From an uncultured Treponema sp. (GTDB lineage: Bacteria; Spirochaetota; Spirochaetia; Treponematales; Treponemataceae), in assembly GCA_937901865.1 (NCBI GenBank), contig CALDID010000126.1, positions 1 to 7,058 of the forward strand: a stretch of 7,058 nucleotides of DNA, read 5' to 3'. Below are positions 1 through 7,058 of the stretch, piece after piece (the stretch's first letter is position 1; each line of letters opens with the position of its first letter). The position numbers were made by a program, and so were the translations under genes. The notes beneath the pieces were generated by a model, which worked only from the letters and a program-made list of their open reading frames with translations, did no database searches and was not told the origin of the DNA.

Positions 1-1
1 A

Positions 2-517
2 TTTGAATTTCCTGCGCCGATAAAGCTTGAAAGAAAAATGCAAGATTTTTTGATTGATAATGCACCTGGTGGATATTTTCTTCCTAAAAAAGGTGTTGAT
101 TTTGTTACATCTGAAAAAAATCTTACAAAACGATATACTCAGATTGATGGTGAAATTCAATTATGCCAAAAGAAAAATCAACAGTTCAATTGGCATGGGG
201 ATTTTGTTTTTCAAAGTGAAGAAGGTACAAAAAATTTTTATTCGCGACCAAAAACAGACCTTGAAGTTGCACGCCCTCTTCTTACAACAATGCATAAAAT
301 GCATAGAGCGGGAGTTGATAATTATGTAACAACTGATGGTCGTTTAAGAAAACTAACACCGCGAGAATGTTTTAGACTTATGGGGTTTAGTGATTCTTTT
401 GCGATTCCAGTTTCTGATACTTCTGCATATCAACAGGCTGGAAATTCTATTGTTGTAGATGTTTTAATAAATATCTTAAATAAGATATTCGAATCGTATC
501 CTGCATTAAGACAGTAA
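2..517 (+). CDS. DNA (cytosine-5-)-methyltransferase, C-terminal part (5' end cut by window edge)
   Basis: This is the C-terminal 171 codons of a C5-cytosine DNA methyltransferase; the open frame runs back to the left edge, so the ATG at 38 is internal and not the start. The motifs seen are the EFPAPIKL stretch that normally follows motif VIII, then a variable target-recognition region (about bases 60-330), then motif IX (LTPRECFRLMGFSDSF, about 352-402) and motif X (QQAGNSIVVDVL, about 430-466), which completes the AdoMet-binding fold. The catalytic PCQ and ENV motifs lie outside the window. The order of motifs and the tail resemble the M.HhaI family. It ends 10 bases before an HNH endonuclease gene and is presumably the protecting partner of a type II restriction-modification system. 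The recognition sequence cannot be read from this. The family call is firm; the pairing is inferred from adjacency. Confidence 0.93.
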   Translation, partial: FEFPAPIKLERKMQDFLIDNAPGGYFLPKKGVDFVTSEKNLTKRYTQIDGEIQLCQKKNQQFNWHGDFVFQSEEGTKNFYSRPKTDLEVARPLLTTMHKMHRAGVDNYVTTDGRLRKLTPRECFRLMGFSDSFAIPVSDTSAYQQAGNSIVVDVLINILNKIFESYPALRQ

Positions 518-522
518 GGGGA
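517..522 (+). promoter_or_regulatory. Ribosome binding site of the endonuclease gene
   Basis: The purine run AGGGGA lies 5 bases before the ATG at 528 and overlaps the last base of the methyltransferase stop codon. It fixes the endonuclease start and suggests that both genes are read from one transcript, with the endonuclease translated after the methyltransferase. Confidence 0.65.
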
Positions 523-527
523 AGAAA

Positions 528-1517
528 ATGAAAATCTTAGATGAAAACTGGTGTGCAAAAGAAATTTATGACACTATTATAACTGTTCCTGATTGTTTTG
601 TTGTTAATAAAAATCAGTTGGGAACTGGCCATGGAGAAGCAAAACTTTATATAGGCTCAAAAGAAGCTATGAGAAAATTCTTTGGTCAAGAGGGATTTCA
701 TGTAAAATGCTTTATGCTAAAAAAAGATTTACTTGCTTATTTGGCAACAGCTAAGATTGAATATTTATCTCCATCTCAGAACTACATTGGAAAAGATGAA
801 TTTAAGAGTTTATGGAATGAGCGATTAGCTCTAGTCAATTCTCTTGATGATATTATTTGGTTTGAAGTGAACGACCAAGTTCAAATAGGTGGACCTAGAG
901 GTTATGTGAATTCAACTGATAATGGCTACAAAATAATTCGTAATCTAGCTTTACCGTTGATTAGTTATATTTCAGTAATGATGTTGGTACAACCAAAAGG
1001 AGAACCTGCTTTTTATTGGAAACTATTTGTAGATTTCGATGCAATTGCTGAAAAGAAAAATGGTCCTTTAGTGTTTACCTATGGAAAAAAGAATATCGGA
1101 AGTGATAATGAGAATAAAAACGATACTAAGGTAAAAAAAGAGTTAGGATATGCACGTCAAGGACAGGGCAAATATAGAGAAAAGCTTCTTGAAGAATGTC
1201 CTTTTTGTCCTATTACAATGGTAAATGATGAAAGATTGCTTATAGCTAGTCATATAAAACCTTGGGCAGTTTCTGATGAAAAAGAAAAGATTGACCCTAA
1301 AAATGGTTTTATGTTTTCTCCTTTGTATGATAAACTTTTTGATAGAGGATTCATAACTTTTACTAATGATAAGCATATGATTTTATCAAATTGGATTACT
1401 CCGAAAAATTATGAACGCCTAGGGATTGTAAATAATACTTTTTATCAAAGATTGCCATTAGATGAAAAGCGTATTGAGTACTTGGAATATCATAGAGCGT
1501 CAGTTTTTAAGGGGTAA
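528..1517 (+). CDS. HNH-type type II restriction endonuclease
   Basis: This is a 329-residue protein, probably the DNA-cleaving partner of the upstream cytosine methyltransferase. The C-terminal third carries an HNH_2-like nuclease domain: C224-x2-C227 (CPFCPITM), then ASHIKPW with His242, then N259 in the NGFMFSPLYDKLFDRGFITF block (259-278). This block order is typical of restriction HNH nucleases that pair with C5 methyltransferases. The position where many relatives have a third His (SPHYD) is Leu266 here, followed by Tyr267-Asp268. The N-terminal two thirds (about 1-200) match no domain I can name; they include a GGPRGYVN segment near residues 122-129 and probably provide sequence recognition. 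No signal peptide or membrane segment is seen. The start is supported by AGGGGA five bases upstream. Methyltransferase-first order and the 10-base gap fit a restriction-modification operon. The HNH call is strong; the restriction role is inferred from domain and context. Confidence 0.88.
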   Translation: MKILDENWCAKEIYDTIITVPDCFVVNKNQLGTGHGEAKLYIGSKEAMRKFFGQEGFHVKCFMLKKDLLAYLATAKIEYLSPSQNYIGKDEFKSLWNERLALVNSLDDIIWFEVNDQVQIGGPRGYVNSTDNGYKIIRNLALPLISYISVMMLVQPKGEPAFYWKLFVDFDAIAEKKNGPLVFTYGKKNIGSDNENKNDTKVKKELGYARQGQGKYREKLLEECPFCPITMVNDERLLIASHIKPWAVSDEKEKIDPKNGFMFSPLYDKLFDRGFITFTNDKHMILSNWITPKNYERLGIVNNTFYQRLPLDEKRIEYLEYHRASVFKG

Positions 1518-1548
1518 TATAAAAATTGCTGTTATGTTAGAATAAAAC

Positions 1549-1577
1549 TTGACAAATGGTATTTAAAATACCATAGT
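1549..1577 (+). promoter_or_regulatory. Sigma-70-like promoter for mltG-dnaG
   Basis: A perfect -35 box TTGACA (1549-1554) is followed after 17 bases by CATAGT (1572-1577), a 4/6 match to the -10 consensus. It lies in the only sizeable gap between the restriction genes and mltG. Transcription would begin near 1584, giving a short leader before the ATG at 1597. The call rests on consensus, spacing and position only. Confidence 0.6.
1556..1574. repeat. Perfect 8-3-8 palindrome within the promoter spacer (candidate operator)
   Basis: ATGGTATT and AATACCAT are exact reverse complements separated by TAA. The palindrome occupies almost the whole interval between the -35 and -10 boxes and overlaps the first bases of the -10. 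A dimeric repressor bound here would block RNA polymerase. No regulator gene is in the window, so the binding protein is unknown. It is too AT-rich, and lacks a following T-run, to serve as a good terminator for the endonuclease gene. Confidence 0.5.
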
Positions 1578-1596
1578 ATTAGTGGGCTTTTTGTGT

Positions 1597-2688
1597 ATGC
1601 AAAAGAAAAAAGTTGGTATTGCTATTTTAATTGTTTTTCTTGTTCTGTTTAGCCTTGTTTTTGTGGCTGCTTTTTCGGCATATATTTATATTAAAGGCGC
1701 AGTAAAAAGCGTGGTGAGTAAAGACGCGGTAGAGATGGGAATTGAAAAAACTGTCCATTTTGAAGTGCTTCCTGGAATGCCGACAAAAGATATTGCTGAA
1801 GAATTAGAAGCAAAGGGGCTTATCAGAAGCGCAGAAGTATTTTATATCGTTTCTCGTATGGGAAAATTACACTATAGGTATTTTGGCGGAGATAATGATT
1901 TTTCTCTAAAGAGTGGCAGCTATACGCTAAAAAACTCTATGGATATGATGGAGATAATGAGAGCGATACAGACTGGTAAGCAAGAAGATATTATCGTTGT
2001 TTTTCCAGAGGGGATAACGCTGTCGAAAATAGCGCAGATTGTTGAAAATCATAATGTGTGCTCTAAAGAAGATTTTATAGCAAGCGTAAACGATAAAAAC
2101 ATAATTAACGATTACGGTTTTGCAACTTCTTCATTAGAGGGGTGTTTGTTTCCAGATACGTATTTTTTTGTGCGCGATATGCAAAGCGAAAGTGTTGTGA
2201 GAATGATGGTAGATAATTTCTTTTCACATATAAATGATATAGAAGAATTTTCTTCGCTGTCGCGTGCCGAATTATACGACAAAGTTATTTTAGCTTCTAT
2301 AATAGAAAGAGAATATAGAGTTGCAGAGGAAGCTCCTGTTATTGCAAGTGTATTTGTGAACCGCCTTGCAAAAGAGATACGGTTGCAATCTTGTGCGACG
2401 ATTGAATATATTATAACGGAAATAGAGGGCTTGCCACACCCTGATGTAATTCATTATAAGGATTTGTGGATAGAAAGTCCGTATAATACATACAGGGAAA
2501 AAGGACTGCCTCCTTCTCCTATCTCAAATCCTGGTTTTGTAGCATTAAAGGCTGCCGCAAAGCCTGCAAAAACGAATTACTATTATTTTAGGCTCACGAA
2601 TGTAGAAGAAGGGCGGCATACTTTTAGTGAAACGTTTGATGAACATGCGAATGTCAATATCACATACACGACAAAGGCGGCTAAGTGA
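1597..2688 (+). CDS. mltG: Endolytic murein transglycosylase MltG (YceG-like)
   Basis: MltG cleaves nascent peptidoglycan strands at the inner membrane and is thought to set glycan chain length. From the ATG at 1597 the protein has 363 residues, close to the family norm. A short basic N-terminus (MQKKK) is followed by one hydrophobic anchor (about residues 6-30), then the LysM-like subdomain (about 45-140) and the YceG catalytic domain. The family signature ILASIIEREY contains the expected catalytic Glu (codon at 2305, residue 237), and later blocks SPYNTYREKGLPPSPISNPG and HTFSETFDEH are also family hallmarks. A GTG at 1582 would add five residues, but it lies at or before the predicted transcription start and has no ribosome site; the ATG lacks a clear Shine-Dalgarno too. 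The stop lies 3 bases before dnaG, so the two genes are probably cotranscribed, as in spirochaetes. Confidence 0.93.
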   Translation: MQKKKVGIAILIVFLVLFSLVFVAAFSAYIYIKGAVKSVVSKDAVEMGIEKTVHFEVLPGMPTKDIAEELEAKGLIRSAEVFYIVSRMGKLHYRYFGGDNDFSLKSGSYTLKNSMDMMEIMRAIQTGKQEDIIVVFPEGITLSKIAQIVENHNVCSKEDFIASVNDKNIINDYGFATSSLEGCLFPDTYFFVRDMQSESVVRMMVDNFFSHINDIEEFSSLSRAELYDKVILASIIEREYRVAEEAPVIASVFVNRLAKEIRLQSCATIEYIITEIEGLPHPDVIHYKDLWIESPYNTYREKGLPPSPISNPGFVALKAAAKPAKTNYYYFRLTNVEEGRHTFSETFDEHANVNITYTTKAAK

Positions 2689-2691
2689 TAA

Positions 2692-5600
2692 ATGGCAGGT
2701 CATGTTTCAAAGGCGTGTATCGATGAAATTATAGCAAGGACAGATATTGTTTCTCTTATCGGCGAATATTGTGATTTATCTTCTCGCGGCGATACATATT
2801 GGGGGTGCTGTCCGTTTCATCACGAAAAAACACCGTCGTTTTCTGTATCAGCAGTAAAAAAATTCTATTATTGCTTTGGCTGCCATGCAGGCGGAAATGC
2901 AATAACGTTTATGATGGAATACAACAAATTGCCATATATGGAAGCATTGGCAGAGCTTGCAAAAAAGGCAAATGTTGAAATCTCGTATGATGACGGAACT
3001 GTTCCAGTTATTGATAAGGGATATGAAAGACGAGAGCAATATATAGAGTTGTATACAAGGGTTGCAGGCGCATTTAACTATTTGCTAACGAATAAAGAGG
3101 GCGGGAAGTTTGCGCTAAAGTATATACTTGACCGTGGGCTTACATTAGAAACGGTGAGAAAGTTTAATCTTGGGTGGAGTCCGAACGACCCTCGTTGGTT
3201 GCATAGGTTTTTAAAGAAACAGGGGTTTAGCGATGAGTTTTTAGCAGGGTCGGGATTATTTAGCAAGAAGTATGCTGAGTATTCGATTTATGTAGACCGC
3301 TTTATGTTTCCCATTCGCGACAGAAAGGGGAGAGTCGTGGCGTTTGGGGGAAGGTTGTTGCACCCAAAAGATGAAAACGACAGAAAATATATAAACTCTG
3401 CAGATTTGCCATGGTATAAAAAAGGCGAAATATTGTTTGCGTTTGATATGGCAAAGCAAAGTATCTCGCAGTCAAAAGAAGTGATATTCTGCGAAGGATA
3501 TATGGACGCGATTGCGTATCATCAATGTGGGTTTACAAATGCGGTAGCTCCGCTTGGAACAGCATTGACGATAGAGCAAGTGCAGATGATAAAGCGATTT
3601 GCTACAACTGTTCTTTTGTCGTTTGATAGTGATGAAGCTGGGCAAAAGGCAACAGAGCGAGCCATTTTGATGTGCAGACGAGAAGGATTGACGGTAAAGG
3701 TAATTCAATTAAAGCAAGGTAAAGATTCTGCTGATATTATGCGAGATTTTGGTGTTGATGCCTTGACAGCCGATGTAAAAAACGCCATAATAGATAATGA
3801 GTATCTTTTGTCGAAATTGTTGAATAAGTATTCAAAGAATACTCCTGACGGTAAAACCCGTGCTGCCTCTGAGTTTTTTACCTATATAGATGCTTTACAG
3901 TCTAGCGTGCAGAAAACAGCTAGTTTAGAGCAACTGTGTAGGGTTTTTAATCTCAATATGGAGGCTGCAAAAAAGGATTTTGCTTCTAGAAAATTGAATA
4001 AAAAAATGGGGCTGGAAAATCAGAGTGATAGAAGGGTAGATTCTGCTGATAACCAAGTAAAGATAGGTCAGGAACTACGGGCGTTATTTGCGATAATTTC
4101 TGATATTTCGAGTGCTTCGAACATAATACAACAGTTAACAGAAGATGATTTTGAAGATTTAAATATAACTGATATTAATATCCAAAAAGATATATTAGAT
4201 TATATTAAGAAAAATAAAGAAAAGAATATTATCATTGATAAAAAAGAACAAAATATAATTGAAGAAAATAAAATTATAATTCCAGAAGAACTAGAGGATG
4301 AAATTGATAAAGAAGAAATTTTAAAACATTATCTACTTATAGATATTTTAGAATATATAACATCAGAAGAAGATATAAATAAATGTCCTTCTAATAATTT
4401 AGAAGAATTTAATAAATTATGTAATGATATGAAAATATATAATGAAAATAATTGTGAAAAAATAAATTTTGATGAAGCAGATAATATAAAATTAAAACCT
4501 GTAACTTTATGGGGAACAAAAGAAGGTTTATTTGAATTTTTTGATAAAAGAAAAATGAAGAAAACAATTGAATATTTCAAAGATGAAAATAAAATAGGAA
4601 GTGGTATAGTACTTGCTATAAAAGAAGATAAATCTTTAGCTTACATAATAATATGGCCAGGAAAAATGAGTTATATTTATAAACAATATGATGAACCACA
4701 AAAAAGTTTATTACTTAGTTTGGCAAGGATTGGTTTTTCTTTATCAGATAATTGCATTTTTTGTTTAAGTAAAGAACAAAAAGATGAATTTGATTTTCAA
4801 GCGGTTAATGAATTATATAATGTGAACGCTTTTCAAATCAGCGTTGGAGAAGTAAAAATTAATAATAATATTGATGATTATTTCAAATTAGAAAATAATG
4901 AAATAAAAACAGATTTTGAATCTAAAGAAGTCGAAGGTAAAATTAGTAATATTAAAATAAAAGGAAGTTCAATTTTTATATATATGCAAATAGAAGAAAA
5001 AACAGAATCGAAATTTTTTAATAATATTCCATATAAAAACGTAAATTTTAATATAGAAAATGTATTATTTCAAGAATCATTTAAATTAGATGGGCAAAAC
5101 TTATCTAAATTTTTAAAAAAATTTAAATGCCTTTCAAAGATATTAAAAGAAAAAGATTATATTAATTTAGATAGTTATAGAGAGCAAAGATTTAATGAAA
5201 TAAAGAAAAATTATAATGAAATATTTATAATGCTTAACAAAATTGATTTTAATAATATAAGATGTGAACAATGCCAAAAACTTAAAAATATAGACCCTAA
5301 TATCATGGAGGAATTAGATTCTTCTCCAAATCCTTTTGGACAGATAATTTTAATCAAATGTGAACATCACGATTTTCTTCATATATTACACTTAACATGC
5401 TGTGGTAATAATAAAATAATTACATGTATAAGTAATAATAAATGTATCGTTTATGACAATGAATTAAAATTTGAAAAAATAATAGATTTTATCAAACTAA
5501 ACTTATTAAATAATGATAATAAATTAATAAACCAAAACATTGAACAAAAATTAAACAATATGAGTATTCCTAATTTGAAGATGAAAAATAAAGATTTTAA

Positions 5601-7058
5601 AAATATTATAAATCAACTTCAAAATGAAATAAATACTTTTATGAAAAATAATAAAAATAAAATTTTGGACGTAGATCAATTATATAAAGAAAAAAAAGAA
5701 TATCAATTAAAATGGAGAGAAAACATAATTTCGGATATAAACAACATATTTTATAAAAATGTTGGAACAATAACTGAATGGATTGAATTTTTAAGCATAC
5801 ATAATATTAATGGATTGAAAAAAGATATATTATTTACTTATAAAATTTATAAAAAAACTTTACCTAATTGCCAAATTAAATTATATACTTTTTACCCATA
5901 TAATGATGCTAATGAACAAAAATACATAGTTAAATTCAAAGATTCAAAAAGATGGGATGAAGAAGAATTTGAAAATTATTTTGAGAAAGATAATATAAAT
6001 GCTATATTAATTAAGAAAAATGAAAATGATTTAGAAGTTAAATTAAAAAGAAATAGACCGATAAAATTTAATGGTTGTTATGATTATGATGAAGATAATC
6101 AATTATTAATAGTTATAAATAAAGTAAATTTAAATAAAAATTTATATACTACAATCAATGATATAATTGAACAAATTAACATATATTTTTTAACAACAAA
6201 TGATACAAAAGGATTTATAAATGAAAAATGGGTTACAAAAAAAATATTTATTATTTCCATTAAATATAATAGTTCAGATTTAGTGTCTTTATTTTTTCAT
6301 GATAGTATAATATCCTTAATAAATTTAGATAATAATTTTAAAAATCTTAGTGATTTTAATATTGAGGATAATTATAAAGGATATAATCTCGATGAATTGC
6401 AATTTGTAATTTATAAAAAATTTTTATTAATTTTTCATTATGATGATATTTGGGAATGCGATGTTTATACTATTTTTTCTGATAAAGGAGGATTTTTCAA
6501 TAAAATTGAATCCAAACAAAATTATTTTAATTTAACTGAAAAAAAATGTAAATTTTCGGTATGCAAAATTAAAAATGATGTCATTCTTTATTATTGTTTT
6601 ATTAAAGACAATAAGTTAATCTTTGGTTCTAAAAAAGTTACTACTTCCTTATCAAAAATAGAAATTGAGTATACTTCTGAAAAAAGTGAAAAAGAAAATC
6701 AGTTAAATTTAACAGAAGGTAATTGTGCTTTAAATCATTTTTATCATTCCTTTAAAAAATTTCCTTCAATAGGGGCATTACAATATAATTACATTAAATC
6801 AAATATAAAAATAAATAAATTTTTTTATTTATCATTTTATGATAAAAATGGCGAGTTTGAAGCATATTTTAATGAATTAAAAAAAAGATGTATAAATGAA
6901 AGAGGACTTGATATTGATGATTTGAATTACCATTTTAAAGGAATTTTTAAAATTAATAAACTTCATGATATAATAGGCTTAGGCTCTCTAATTATTAAAT
7001 TTATTGAAGTAATCCCAATACAAATAGCAAAAATTAAAAATTATTATTTTAAAGCAAT
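2692..7058 (+). CDS. dnaG: DNA primase DnaG, N-terminal ~489 residues, in frame with a long unknown AT-rich extension (open at right edge)
   Basis: Primase makes the RNA primers for replication. The ATG lies 3 bases after the mltG stop, which suggests translational coupling. The CHC2 zinc site is C40, H43, C61 and C64, the same positions as in E. coli. The RNA-polymerase core includes DRFMFPI (202-208) and AFGGR (217-221). The TOPRIM metal centre is complete: EGYMD with E268, FDSDEAG with D312 and D314, and KDSAD at 344-348. Residues about 458-489 (GQELRALFAII to TEDDFED) look like the first part of the helicase-binding domain. The frame then runs on without a stop to codon 1455 at the window edge, more than twice the usual 580-650 residues. 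From about 4141 the sequence is far more AT-rich and not primase-like, and the rest of the helicase-binding domain is absent. This is either a fusion or a chimeric contig. The primase part is certain; the single-protein reading is not. Confidence 0.85.
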   Translation, partial: MAGHVSKACIDEIIARTDIVSLIGEYCDLSSRGDTYWGCCPFHHEKTPSFSVSAVKKFYYCFGCHAGGNAITFMMEYNKLPYMEALAELAKKANVEISYDDGTVPVIDKGYERREQYIELYTRVAGAFNYLLTNKEGGKFALKYILDRGLTLETVRKFNLGWSPNDPRWLHRFLKKQGFSDEFLAGSGLFSKKYAEYSIYVDRFMFPIRDRKGRVVAFGGRLLHPKDENDRKYINSADLPWYKKGEILFAFDMAKQSISQSKEVIFCEGYMDAIAYHQCGFTNAVAPLGTALTIEQVQMIKRFATTVLLSFDSDEAGQKATERAILMCRREGLTVKVIQLKQGKDSADIMRDFGVDALTADVKNAIIDNEYLLSKLLNKYSKNTPDGKTRAASEFFTYIDALQSSVQKTASLEQLCRVFNLNMEAAKKDFASRKLNKKMGLENQSDRRVDSADNQVKIGQELRALFAIISDISSASNIIQQLTEDDFEDLNITDINIQKDILDYIKKNKEKNIIIDKKEQNIIEENKIIIPEELEDEIDKEEILKHYLLIDILEYITSEEDINKCPSNNLEEFNKLCNDMKIYNENNCEKINFDEADNIKLKPVTLWGTKEGLFEFFDKRKMKKTIEYFKDENKIGSGIVLAIKEDKSLAYIIIWPGKMSYIYKQYDEPQKSLLLSLARIGFSLSDNCIFCLSKEQKDEFDFQAVNELYNVNAFQISVGEVKINNNIDDYFKLENNEIKTDFESKEVEGKISNIKIKGSSIFIYMQIEEKTESKFFNNIPYKNVNFNIENVLFQESFKLDGQNLSKFLKKFKCLSKILKEKDYINLDSYREQRFNEIKKNYNEIFIMLNKIDFNNIRCEQCQKLKNIDPNIMEELDSSPNPFGQIILIKCEHHDFLHILHLTCCGNNKIITCISNNKCIVYDNELKFEKIIDFIKLNLLNNDNKLINQNIEQKLNNMSIPNLKMKNKDFKNIINQLQNEINTFMKNNKNKILDVDQLYKEKKEYQLKWRENIISDINNIFYKNVGTITEWIEFLSIHNINGLKKDILFTYKIYKKTLPNCQIKLYTFYPYNDANEQKYIVKFKDSKRWDEEEFENYFEKDNINAILIKKNENDLEVKLKRNRPIKFNGCYDYDEDNQLLIVINKVNLNKNLYTTINDIIEQINIYFLTTNDTKGFINEKWVTKKIFIISIKYNSSDLVSLFFHDSIISLINLDNNFKNLSDFNIEDNYKGYNLDELQFVIYKKFLLIFHYDDIWECDVYTIFSDKGGFFNKIESKQNYFNLTEKKCKFSVCKIKNDVILYYCFIKDNKLIFGSKKVTTSLSKIEIEYTSEKSEKENQLNLTEGNCALNHFYHSFKKFPSIGALQYNYIKSNIKINKFFYLSFYDKNGEFEAYFNELKKRCINERGLDIDDLNYHFKGIFKINKLHDIIGLGSLIIKFIEVIPIQIAKIKNYYFKA
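4141..4166. other. Composition switch / probable junction
   Basis: Primase similarity ends at the TEDDFED segment, and GC drops here from about 38% in the preceding 120 bases to about 17.5% in the following 240, by hand count. The bases encode an acidic Glu/Asp run of low complexity, the kind of short stretch that two unrelated sequences could share, so it is a plausible point for either recombination or an assembly join. Confidence 0.6.
4141..7058 (+). other. AT-rich coding segment of unknown family fused in frame to dnaG
   Basis: About 966 codons stay open in the dnaG frame despite extreme AT content, where random sequence would hit a stop within tens of codons; this is therefore real coding sequence on this strand. 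I do not recognise the family. In order: a charged low-complexity stretch (about residues 490-600), a compact-looking block starting VTLWGTKEGLFEFF (604 to about 740), a Lys/Asn-rich helical part (about 815-850), a Cys/His cluster (C858, C861, C890, H892, H893, C903, C904), a long probable coiled or helical part (about 950-1030), then many short beta-strand-like hydrophobic runs (about 1045-1325), possibly a propeller-like domain. Eleven arginines are all AGA or AGG, unlike the upstream primase part. There is no signal peptide at the junction and no bacterial-style internal start. Composition recalls proteins of very AT-rich eukaryotes such as gut or mycorrhizal fungi; that is an impression only. 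Confidence 0.6.

Noticed and set aside
54..329. 91-codon open frame overlapping the methyltransferase in another frame
   Set aside because: It lies fully inside the methyltransferase coding region and has no motif or ribosome site; it is a shadow.
1518..1574. Rho-independent terminator after the endonuclease gene
   Set aside because: The only hairpin is the AT-rich palindrome, with no GC-rich stem and no T-tract after it; it fits an operator better.
2848..4580. Several minus-strand open frames of 62-83 codons opposite dnaG and the extension
   Set aside because: They oppose long, convincing coding sequence, show no ribosome sites and have low-quality compositions typical of antisense shadows.
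5308..5315. ATGGAGG near an in-frame Met, possible internal start in the AT-rich segment
   Set aside because: The coding frame is already open for over a thousand bases before it, and the purine run follows the ATG instead of preceding it.
6484..6491. AAAGGAGG, a perfect Shine-Dalgarno-like sequence inside the AT-rich segment
   Set aside because: No ATG, GTG or TTG lies at a suitable distance in a useful frame; it simply encodes Lys-Gly-Gly within the long open frame.
4141..7058. Intein inserted into DnaG
   Set aside because: No Cys or Ser splice residue at the junction, no intein blocks seen, and the switch is at the helicase-binding tail, not a conserved catalytic site; no return to primase sequence is seen before the window ends.

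Overview
The window reads as a bacterial chromosome segment of moderate-to-low GC. A type II restriction-modification pair sits directly upstream of a housekeeping pair, mltG-dnaG. The mltG-dnaG order, usually followed by rpoD, and the look of the MltG and DnaG proteins recall spirochaetes of the Treponema group. That assignment is an impression from gene order and protein style, not a search result. All genes lie on the + strand.

Layout. Bases 2-517 hold the C-terminal 171 codons of a DNA cytosine-5 methyltransferase, cut by the left edge. Ten bases later comes a complete HNH-type restriction endonuclease (528-1517). Bases 1518-1596 hold a sigma-70-like promoter whose spacer is filled by a perfect 8-3-8 palindrome, a candidate operator. 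It appears to drive mltG (1597-2688), a membrane-anchored endolytic murein transglycosylase. Only 3 bases separate mltG from dnaG, DNA primase, which starts at 2692.

The striking point is dnaG. Its frame has no stop codon from 2692 to the right edge (1455 whole codons, still open), although bacterial primases are normally about 580-650 residues. The zinc-binding domain, RNA-polymerase core, TOPRIM centre and the start of the helicase-binding domain are recognisable up to about residue 489. Near base 4141 the sequence changes abruptly. GC falls from about 38% (4021-4140) to about 17.5% (4141-4380) by hand count, CGN arginine codons disappear, and a protein of at least 966 residues that I do not recognise continues in the same frame.

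Either this is a natural in-frame fusion or insertion that replaced the helicase-binding tail of an essential primase, or the contig is a chimera joining dnaG to an AT-rich coding sequence from another genome. The exon-like, Asn/Lys/Ile-rich protein resembles those of very AT-rich eukaryotes. The sequence alone cannot decide. I consider the chimera more likely, because the switch is sharp and falls at a low-complexity acidic stretch that both partners could share.

No RNA genes, CRISPR arrays, insertion sequences or convincing terminators were seen.
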